The notes under the pieces: generated by a model | What the model saw: the letters and a program-made list of their open reading frames with translations, nothing else | The model's database searches: none | Told to the model about the DNA's origin: nothing | Assembly: GCF_021401345.1 (NCBI RefSeq) | Contig: NZ_JACBGE010000025.1 | Coordinates: 24,855-88,854 of the forward strand | Origin: Hydrogenophaga sp. NFH-34 | GTDB lineage: Bacteria > Pseudomonadota > Gammaproteobacteria > Burkholderiales > Burkholderiaceae_C | Length of the DNA stretch: 64,000 bases | Direction: 5' to 3' | Position numbers and translations under genes: made by a program | Shown here: positions 57,821 to 64,000 of the stretch, one piece after another | Layout of the letters: each line of letters starts with the position of its first letter | Position numbering within the stretch: the stretch's first letter is position 1

Positions 57821-58726
57821 ATGTACGCTGTCCGACGACCTTCCCGCAGCCACTTCGTCCCCGTGCGGGGCCTGCCATACCACGTGCGCGAATGGGGCGA
57901 GCCCCAGGCGGGCCAGCCGCCCCTGGTGCTGGTGCACGGCTGGATGGATGTCTCGGCGTCGTGGCAGTTCGTCGTCGACGCCCTGCCCGACGACCGCTGG
58001 ATCGTCGCGCCCGACTGGCGCGGCTTCGGTCTGACCCGCGCAGAGCCGGCCCCCGACGCCTACTGGTTCCCTGACTACCTGGGCGACCTCGACGGGCTGC
58101 TCGACCACTTTTCACCCGATGTGCCGGTCGATCTGGTCGGTCACAGCATGGGCGGCAACGTCGCGATGATGTTTGGCGGCGTGCGCCCGCAGCGGCTGCG
58201 CCGGCTGGTCAACCTCGAGGGTTTCGGCATGCCCGAAACCCGGCCCGCCCAGGCCCCGGAGCGCTATGCCCAGTGGCTGGACGGGCTCAAGGCCCTGCGC
58301 CAGGGTGACATGGCCCTGAAGGACTACGACAGCGCCGAAGGCGTGGCCAGCCGGCTGATGAAGACCAATCCCCGCCTGCCCCGGGACAAAGCCGACTGGC
58401 TGGCCCGGCACTGGGCCGAGCCCGGTCCGGACGGGCGCTGGCGCATTCTGGGCGACCCGGCACACAAGGTGACCAGCGCCCACCTCTACCAGACGCCGGA
58501 AGCGCTGGCGGTGTACGCCCGCATCACCGCCCCCACCCTGTCGATCGTGGCCAGCGACGACAGCCTGGGCCAATGGTGGAAGGGGCGCTACACCCTGGAC
58601 CAGTACCAGGAACGGCTGACCCACGTGCCCGATGTGCACCACGCGCGGGTGTCCGATGCCGGCCACATGCTGCACCACGACCAGCCCGCGGCGGTGGCCG
58701 CCCTGATCGCCGACTTCCTCGCCTGA
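57821..58726 (+). CDS. Alpha/beta hydrolase
   Basis: Cytosolic hydrolase of 301 aa. Oxyanion-loop HGWMDVSASWQ (near 42-52), nucleophile elbow GHSMGGNVAM with Ser near 107, acid in SIVASDDSLG, and catalytic His in VSDAGHMLHHDQP near the end. All three catalytic residues are in order. Cap region about 140-210. Esterase, thioesterase or epoxide-hydrolase activity cannot be chosen. ATG at 57821 chosen; another ATG four codons upstream is equally possible. Single gene, 149 bp from the divergent aldo/keto reductase. Confidence 0.88.
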   Translation: MYAVRRPSRSHFVPVRGLPYHVREWGEPQAGQPPLVLVHGWMDVSASWQFVVDALPDDRWIVAPDWRGFGLTRAEPAPDAYWFPDYLGDLDGLLDHFSPDVPVDLVGHSMGGNVAMMFGGVRPQRLRRLVNLEGFGMPETRPAQAPERYAQWLDGLKALRQGDMALKDYDSAEGVASRLMKTNPRLPRDKADWLARHWAEPGPDGRWRILGDPAHKVTSAHLYQTPEALAVYARITAPTLSIVASDDSLGQWWKGRYTLDQYQERLTHVPDVHHARVSDAGHMLHHDQPAAVAALIADFLA

Positions 58727-58840
58727 CGCGACCGGTCGTCGCGGATCGGGCCGCCAGCGACAGCCGCCGCGTTGGCGGTCATGAGAAAATCGCGGGTTTG
58801 GCGGCCCTGTCCGCTCACACCGAACACGCGAGAGAACACC

Positions 58841-59945
58841 ATGGAAGCCGAACGCCTCAACGCCCTGCAGAACCAACTGGCCGACCTGACCGAGCGGGTG
58901 GCCGAGCTTCGGAGGTATCTTTGACTACGATGCCAAGGCCCTGAAACTCAGCGAGGTCAACGCCGCGCTGGAAGACCCCACCGTCTGGGACAACCCCAAA
59001 CGCGCCCAGGAACTGGGCAAGGAAAAACGCTCCCTCGAAAGCGTGGTGCTGGTCATCGACAAGCTCACCAGCGAGCTGACCGACAACACCGAACTGTTCG
59101 AGATGTCGGCGGCCGAAAACGATGACGCCGGCCTGGAAACCATCGAAGGCGAAGCCGCCAAGCTGGCCCCGGAGGTCGAACAACTCGAATTCCGCCGGAT
59201 GTTCAACAACCCGGCCGATCCGCTGAGCTGCTTTGTCGACATCCAGGCCGGCGCCGGTGGCACCGAAGCCTGCGACTGGGCCAGCATGCTGCTGCGCCAG
59301 TACCTGCGCTACGCCGAGCGCAAGGGCTTCAAGGCCACGGTGGAGGAAGAAACCCCCGGCGACACCGCCGGCATCAAGAGCGCCACGATCAAGATCGAGG
59401 GCGAATACGCCTACGGCCTGCTGCGCACCGAAACCGGCGTGCACCGGCTGGTGCGCAAGAGCCCGTTCGACAGCTCGGGCGGCCGCCACACCTCGTTCGC
59501 CTCGCTCTTCGTCTACCCCGAGATCGATGACTCCATCGAAATCAACATCAACCCGGCCGACGTGCGCACCGACACCTACCGCGCCTCCGGCGCCGGTGGC
59601 CAGCACATCAACAAGACCGACTCGGCCGTGCGCCTGACGCACATCCCGACCGGCATCGTCGTGCAGTGCCAGGACGGCCGCAGCCAGCACAGCAACCGCG
59701 ACGTGGCCTGGCAGCGCCTGCGCTCGCGCCTGTACGACCACGAAATGCGCAAGCGCATGGAGGAGCAGCAGAAGCTGGAAGACACCAAGACCGATGTGGG
59801 CTGGGGCCACCAGATCCGCAGCTACGTGCTGGACAACAGCCGCATCAAAGACCTGCGCACCAACGTCGAAGTCTCGGCCACCCAGAAGGTGCTGGACGGC
59901 GACCTCGACGTCTTCATCGAAGCCTCGCTCAAGCAGGGCGTCTGA
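58841..59945 (+). CDS. prfB: Peptide chain release factor 2 (programmed +1 frameshift)
   Basis: Releases peptides at UGA and UAA codons. Translation begins at ATG 58841 and reaches codon 27 CTT at 58919-58921, then an in-frame TGA at 58922-58924. A +1 slip continues from 58923 (GAC TAC GAT), giving 367 aa in total. Stop-codon recognition motif SPF in [17 protein letters not shown] and peptidyl hydrolysis motif GGQ in [15 protein letters not shown] (near 252-254) mark RF2. The frameshift site is the known RF2 autoregulation device: low RF2 favours slippage. Without the shift a 27-residue peptide would be made. No lysS downstream, unlike E. coli. Confidence 0.97.
58911..58925 (+). promoter_or_regulatory. 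prfB programmed +1 frameshift site
   Basis: GGAGG TAT CTT TGA C: an internal Shine-Dalgarno-like GGAGG three bases before the slippery CTT and the UGA followed by C, a poor termination context. Same layout as the E. coli prfB element. Confidence 0.95.
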
Positions 59946-59979
59946 CCCAAGACCGCACCCCGACACCAGGAGAAGCACC

Positions 59980-62694
59980 ATGCCGCAACTGCGTGAGGCC
60001 CAGGGCCCCGCGACGGTGATCCGCCGCGAAGACTACACCCCGCCCGCGTACTGGGTCGATACGGTCGAACTGATCTTCGATCTCGACCCGGCCAAAACCC
60101 GCGTGCTCAACCGGATGCGCCTGCGCCGCAACCCGGACGTGCCCGCCCAGGCGCTGCGCCTGGATGGCGATGACCTGAATCTCGCCCGCGTGCTGGTCAA
60201 CGGCCAGGGTTGTTCGTTCAAGATGGACGGCAGCACCCTGGTGCTGGAAAGCCTGCCCGAAGGCAACGAACCCTTCGAGCTCGAGATCTTCACCACCTGC
60301 GCCCCGGAGAAGAACACCCAGCTGATGGGTCTCTATGTGAGCCAGGGCACCTTCTTCACCCAGTGTGAAGCCGAAGGTTTCCGCCGCATCACCTACTTCC
60401 TGGACCGGCCGGACGTGATGGCCAGCTACACCGTCACCCTGCGTGCCGACAAGGCCCGCTACCCGGTGCTGCTGTCCAATGGCAACCTGGTCGAATCGGG
60501 TGACCTGCCAGGGCCTGGCAACGAGGGCCGCCACTTCGCCAAATGGGTCGACCCGCACAAGAAGCCGTGTTACCTGTTCGCCCTCGTCGCGGGCAACCTG
60601 GTGGCGCGCGAACAGCGCGTGCGGGCCCGTTCGGGCCAGGAACACCTGCTGCAGGTCTATGTGCGCCAGGGCGACATGGACAAGACCGAGCACGCCATGA
60701 ACTCGCTGATCCACAGCGTGATCTGGGACGAAGCCCGTTTCGGTCTGCCGCTCGACCTGGAGCGTTTCATGATCGTCGCTACCAGCGACTTCAACATGGG
60801 CGCGATGGAGAACAAGGGCCTGAACATCTTCAACACGAAGTACGTGCTGGCCAACAGCGCCACGGCCACCGACACCGATTTCGCCAACATCGAATCGGTC
60901 GTGGGGCACGAATACTTCCACAACTGGACGGGCAATCGCGTCACCTGCCGCGACTGGTTCCAGCTCTCGCTCAAGGAAGGCCTCACCGTCTTCCGCGACC
61001 AGGAATTCAGCATGGACCTGTGCGCCACGCCCTCGGCGCGCGCGGTCAAGCGCATCGAGGACGTGCGCGTGCTGCGCACCGCCCAGTTCCCGGAAGACGC
61101 CGGCCCCATGGCGCACCCGGTGCGACCCGACAGCTACGTCGAAATCAACAACTTCTACACCGTCACGGTGTACGAAAAAGGCGCCGAGGTCGTGCGCATG
61201 CAGCAGACCCTGGTCGGCCGCGAGGGCTTCCGCCGCGGCATGGACCTGTACTTCCAGCGCCACGACGGCCAGGCGGTGACCTGCGACGACTTCGCCCAGG
61301 CCATCGCCGACGCCAACCCCGACAGCGACCTGACCCGCCTGCTGCCCCAGTTCAAACGCTGGTACAGCCAGGCCGGCACGCCGCGCGTGCACGCCAGCGG
61401 CCACTACGACGCCACCACCCAGCGCTACACGTTGACGCTGTCGCAATCCTGCGAAGCGACACCCGGCCAGGCCGAAAAGCAGCCCTTCGTGATCCCGGTT
61501 GCGGTGGGCCTGCTCGATGCCCAGGGCCAGGATCTGGCCCTGCAACTGGCGGGGGAAACCGTCCCGGCCGGCACCACGCGCCTGCTGGTGCTCACCGAAC
61601 CCCAGCACAGCTACACCTTCGAAGGCGTGGCGACCGAGCCCGTGCCCTCGATGCTGCGGGGCTTCTCGGCGCCGGTCCTGCTCGACATGGCCCAGAGCGA
61701 CGCACACCTGCTGCACCTGCTGGCCCACGACAGCGACCCGTTCAACCGCTGGGAAGCCGGCCAGCGCCTCGCCTTGCGCCGCGCGCTCGCGGCCATCCGT
61801 GCAGAAGGCCCGGCGCCCACGGCGCCGCTGGACAACGCCTTTCTGGACGCCATGCGCAGCGTACTGCGCCACCCCGCGCTCGACGCAGCCTTCAAGGAAC
61901 TGGTACTGACCCTGCCGGCCGAAAGCTACATCGCCGAACAGCTCGACGTGGTCGACCCGCAGCGCATCCACGCCGTGCGCGAAACCATGCGGCAGCAACT
62001 GGCCAACGCACTCTTCGACGACTGGGTCTGGGCCTGGGAACAGCACAAGGACAACGGCGCGTATCGCCCGGAACCCGTCAGCACCGGCCGGCGTGCGCTG
62101 GCCGGCCTGGCGCTGGGCATGCTGTGCCTGGCCGCGCGCGACAGCGGCGACACCGTCTGGCCGGGCAAAACCTACCAGCGCGTCAAGGATGCCGACAACA
62201 TGACCGACCGCTTCAACGCCCTGTCGGCCCTGGTGGTCAGCGGCCATGCGCTTGCCCGCGACGCCCTCGCCCGCTTCCACACCCTGTTCAAGAACGAAGC
62301 GCTGGTGCTGGACAAATGGTTCGCCCTGCAGGCCGGCGCGCCCGACCGTGGCGGCAATGTGCTGCCAGCCGTGCGCCAGTTGCTGGCGCATCCGGACTTC
62401 CACCTCAAAAACCCGAACCGCGCCCGCAGCGTGATCTTCAGCTACTGCAACGCCAACCCGGCTGCCTTCCACCGCGAAGACGCCGCCGGCTATGTGTTCT
62501 GGAGCGACCGCGTGCTGGAAATCGACACCTTCAACCCGCAGGTGGCCAGCCGCCTGGCGCGCGCGCTGGACCGCTGGAAAAAGCTGGCCGAACCCTACCG
62601 CAGCGCCGCCCGCGAAGCCATCGCCCGCGTGGCCGCCAAGCCCGACCTGAGCAATGACGTCCGCGAGGTCGTCACCCGATCCCTGGCAGACTGA
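59980..62694 (+). CDS. pepN: Aminopeptidase N
   Basis: Zinc M1 metallo-aminopeptidase of 904 aa, cytosolic, trimming peptides from proteolysis. ATG at 59980 behind AGGAGA. GAMEN exopeptidase motif near 274-278 and zinc site [17 protein letters not shown] (His near 310) with the second Glu in [14 protein letters not shown]-terminal helical domain of the DUF3458 type (about 550-900). Larger than Archaea-type enzymes and matching proteobacterial PepN. It is 34 bp after prfB and 19 bp before fbp, so perhaps co-transcribed. Confidence 0.96.
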   Translation: MPQLREAQGPATVIRREDYTPPAYWVDTVELIFDLDPAKTRVLNRMRLRRNPDVPAQALRLDGDDLNLARVLVNGQGCSFKMDGSTLVLESLPEGNEPFELEIFTTCAPEKNTQLMGLYVSQGTFFTQCEAEGFRRITYFLDRPDVMASYTVTLRADKARYPVLLSNGNLVESGDLPGPGNEGRHFAKWVDPHKKPCYLFALVAGNLVAREQRVRARSGQEHLLQVYVRQGDMDKTEHAMNSLIHSVIWDEARFGLPLDLERFMIVATSDFNMGAMENKGLNIFNTKYVLANSATATDTDFANIESVVGHEYFHNWTGNRVTCRDWFQLSLKEGLTVFRDQEFSMDLCATPSARAVKRIEDVRVLRTAQFPEDAGPMAHPVRPDSYVEINNFYTVTVYEKGAEVVRMQQTLVGREGFRRGMDLYFQRHDGQAVTCDDFAQAIADANPDSDLTRLLPQFKRWYSQAGTPRVHASGHYDATTQRYTLTLSQSCEATPGQAEKQPFVIPVAVGLLDAQGQDLALQLAGETVPAGTTRLLVLTEPQHSYTFEGVATEPVPSMLRGFSAPVLLDMAQSDAHLLHLLAHDSDPFNRWEAGQRLALRRALAAIRAEGPAPTAPLDNAFLDAMRSVLRHPALDAAFKELVLTLPAESYIAEQLDVVDPQRIHAVRETMRQQLANALFDDWVWAWEQHKDNGAYRPEPVSTGRRALAGLALGMLCLAARDSGDTVWPGKTYQRVKDADNMTDRFNALSALVVSGHALARDALARFHTLFKNEALVLDKWFALQAGAPDRGGNVLPAVRQLLAHPDFHLKNPNRARSVIFSYCNANPAAFHREDAAGYVFWSDRVLEIDTFNPQVASRLARALDRWKKLAEPYRSAAREAIARVAAKPDLSNDVREVVTRSLAD

Positions 62695-62713
62695 TCCCCC
62701 AAAGGCACCGATC

Positions 62714-63745
62714 ATGAGCAACAAGATTTCCCTGACCCGCTATCTGGTCGAGCAACAACGCACGCACGGCCGCATCCCGCCCGAGCTGCGCCTGCTGATC
62801 GAGGTGGTGGCCCGCGCCTGCAAGCGCATTTCCATCAGCGTCAACAAGGGCGCGCTGGGCGAGGTGCTGGGCAGTGCCGAGTCCGAAAACGTGCAGGGCG
62901 AGGTCCAGAAAAAGCTGGACATCATCGCCAACGAAGTGCTGATCGAAGCCAACGAATGGGGCGGCCACCTGGCGGCCATGGCCTCCGAGGAGATGGACAG
63001 CATCTACGTGGTGCCCAACCGCTTCCCGCAGGGCGAATACCTGCTGATGTTCGATCCGCTCGACGGCTCGTCCAACATCGACGTCAACGTCAGCATCGGC
63101 ACCATCTTCTCGGTGCTGCGCAAACGCCACGACGACCCGAAGATCATCGACCCCGTCAGCGAAGCCGACTTCCTGCAACCGGGCCGCCAGCAGGTCGCCG
63201 CCGGCTACTGCGTCTACGGGCCGCAGACCACGCTGGTGCTCACCGTGGGCGATGGCGTGGCCATGTTCACGCTCGACCGCGAGCAAGGCTCCTGGGTGCT
63301 GACGCAGGACCAGGTGACGATTCCCGAAGACACCAAGGAATTCGCGATCAACATGAGCAACATGCGCCACTGGGACACCCCGGTCAAGCGCTACATCGAC
63401 GAATGCCTGGCCGGCCAGGAAGGCCCGCGCGGCAAGGACTTCAACATGCGCTGGATCGCCTCCATGGTGGCCGATGTGCACCGCATCCTCACGCGCGGCG
63501 GCGTCTTCATGTACCCCTGGGACAAGCGCGAGCCGAACAAGCCCGGCAAGCTGCGCCTGATGTACGAAGCCAACCCCATGGGCTGGCTGGTGGAACAGGC
63601 CGGCGGCGCCGCCACCAACGGCCGCGAACGCATCCTGGATGTGGTGCCGACCCAGTTGCACCAGCGCGTCAGCGTGATCCTGGGTTCGAAAAACGAGGTC
63701 GATCTCGTGACCCGGTACCACCTGGAAGCCGACAAGACCGCCTGA
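62714..63745 (+). CDS. fbp: Fructose-1,6-bisphosphatase class I
   Basis: Gluconeogenic (and, in autotrophs, Calvin-cycle) phosphatase, cytosolic, 343 aa. ATG at 62714 ([11 protein letters not shown]). Metal-binding [13 protein letters not shown] (near 114-126), [13 protein letters not shown], and [23 protein letters not shown] with [12 protein letters not shown] and [10 protein letters not shown] are the class I blocks in order. Upstream ATG 20 codons earlier falls inside the end of pepN. 19 bp after pepN. The end of the gene carries the -35 of the tRNA-Thr promoter. Confidence 0.96.
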   Translation: MSNKISLTRYLVEQQRTHGRIPPELRLLIEVVARACKRISISVNKGALGEVLGSAESENVQGEVQKKLDIIANEVLIEANEWGGHLAAMASEEMDSIYVVPNRFPQGEYLLMFDPLDGSSNIDVNVSIGTIFSVLRKRHDDPKIIDPVSEADFLQPGRQQVAAGYCVYGPQTTLVLTVGDGVAMFTLDREQGSWVLTQDQVTIPEDTKEFAINMSNMRHWDTPVKRYIDECLAGQEGPRGKDFNMRWIASMVADVHRILTRGGVFMYPWDKREPNKPGKLRLMYEANPMGWLVEQAGGAATNGRERILDVVPTQLHQRVSVILGSKNEVDLVTRYHLEADKTA

Positions 63746-63758
63746 GCTTTGCTAGAAT
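63729..63758 (+). promoter_or_regulatory. Promoter of tRNA-Thr
   Basis: CCGACA (63729-63734) and TAGAAT (63753-63758) with an 18-bp spacer. The -35 overlaps the last codons of fbp and the -10 lies just past its stop. Confidence 0.55.
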
Positions 63759-63768
63759 ATGAGGCTTC

Positions 63769-63844
63769 GCCGGAATAGCTCAGTCGGTAGAGCAGCTCAT
63801 TCGTAATGAGAAGGTCGGGGGTTCGATTCCTCTTTCCGGCACCA
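63769..63844 (+). tRNA. tRNA-Thr (anticodon CGT)
   Basis: 76 nt with encoded CCA. Acceptor GCCGGAA / TTCCGGC, discriminator A, anticodon loop TTCGTAA with CGT, T arm GGGGTTCGATTCCT with mild mismatch. The sequence beyond has lower GC than the rest of the window. Confidence 0.96.
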
Positions 63845-63850
63845 TCTTGA

Positions 63851-63882
63851 AACCCCTGTCTCGTCAGAGCCAGGGGTTTTTT
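63851..63882 (+). terminator. Terminator after tRNA-Thr
   Basis: AACCCCTG / CAGGGGTT, 8-bp stem with a 12-nt loop that can pair further, followed by a T6 run. Begins 6 nt past the tRNA CCA. Confidence 0.9.
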
Positions 63883-63913
63883 CGGCTATTCGTAAAAGTG
63901 GGTTGAAACGGGA

Positions 63914-64000
63914 TCAAAGCTCTCCTGCCTCGATCATGCGGATGAGTGTTGAAATGTCCGCTCCGTAGTTCTTGGGCGGCGGTGGTGCCTTGTGTTGGTC
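63914..64000 (-). CDS. Unidentified gene, C-terminal fragment
   Basis: A leftward open frame entering from the right edge and ending at TGA 63914-63916, 28 visible codons. The last residues read KNYGADISTLIRMIEAGEL after a Pro-rich PPPP stretch. I do not recognise it. The final 100 bases have 56 G or C by hand count, lower than neighbouring core genes, and the frame faces the tRNA-Thr gene. It could be the end of a normal gene or of an element integrated at the tRNA. Confidence 0.35.
   Translation of the reverse strand, partial: DQHKAPPPPKNYGADISTLIRMIEAGEL

Noticed and set aside
59929..62724. 931-codon antisense frame opposite pepN
   Set aside because: pepN has all catalytic motifs and strong start signals; the antisense product has no recognisable domain.

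Overview
This window is a GC-rich (roughly two-thirds G+C) stretch of a bacterial chromosome. It almost certainly comes from a betaproteobacterium of the order Burkholderiales, most likely family Comamonadaceae. That placement is inferred from gene orders I know from the group, not from a database search: rne divergent from rluC, ppc divergent from hemCDXY, the block PHP phosphatase / EamA / yciO / M50 protease / trpS, folC-SPOR-cvpA-purF-metZ, and ftsK-lolA-rarA beside trxB. Nearly all genes are core housekeeping genes, tightly packed, with simple Rho-independent hairpins and intact coding frames. I see no insertion sequence, prophage, CRISPR array, plasmid function or toxin/defence cassette.

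Layout. 1-5.5 kb: partial HAD phosphatase, an H-NS-like protein and rluC leftwards, then rne rightwards behind a long structured leader. 5.7-13 kb: tetrapyrrole operon hemC-hemD-hemX-hemY leftwards, ppc rightwards. 13-17.5 kb: rightward cluster of PHP phosphatase, EamA exporter, yciO, site-2 protease and trpS. 17.6-21.1 kb: NarL-type response regulator convergent with a membrane histidine kinase, then tRNA-Ser and heat-shock sigma factor rpoH, which carries a perfect CIRCE operator over its promoter. 21.1-27.4 kb: lysS-metallophosphoesterase and a branched-chain amino-acid type ABC transporter (livHMGF). 27.6-34 kb: Crp/Fnr regulator, ftsK, lolA, rarA leftwards and trxB rightwards. 34-38.2 kb: rpmB-rpmG, then a surface-polysaccharide operon (phosphomannomutase, O-antigen ligase, glycosyltransferase) leftwards. 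38.3-41.4 kb: alkylation-repair pair (Ada/AlkA fusion plus Ogt) and a second EamA transporter. 41.4-48.8 kb: a long leftward unit folC-SPOR-cvpA-purF-metZ-gltX running into tRNA-Ala, tRNA-Glu, tRNA-Asp. 48.8-54.9 kb: ArsC-like protein, ppnP, argG rightwards; murB and a GT-C-like membrane protein leftwards; yajQ and a retropepsin-like protease rightwards. 54.9-64 kb: ridA, plsY, ybaK and an aldo/keto reductase leftwards; an alpha/beta hydrolase, prfB with its programmed frameshift, pepN, fbp and tRNA-Thr rightwards. The window ends in a lower-GC tail with the end of an unidentified leftward gene.

I did not find a clearly new multi-gene system. The observations most worth checking are regulatory or architectural: the CIRCE element over the rpoH promoter, an intrinsic terminator ending 11 nt before lysS, the hairpin-bearing rne leader, a TrpS with an extra C-terminal domain resembling DUF1508/YegP, a tRNA-operon promoter embedded in the end of gltX, and the lower-GC open frame beyond tRNA-Thr, which could be the edge of an integrated element. 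All assignments come from reading the sequence; none has been confirmed by a homology search.
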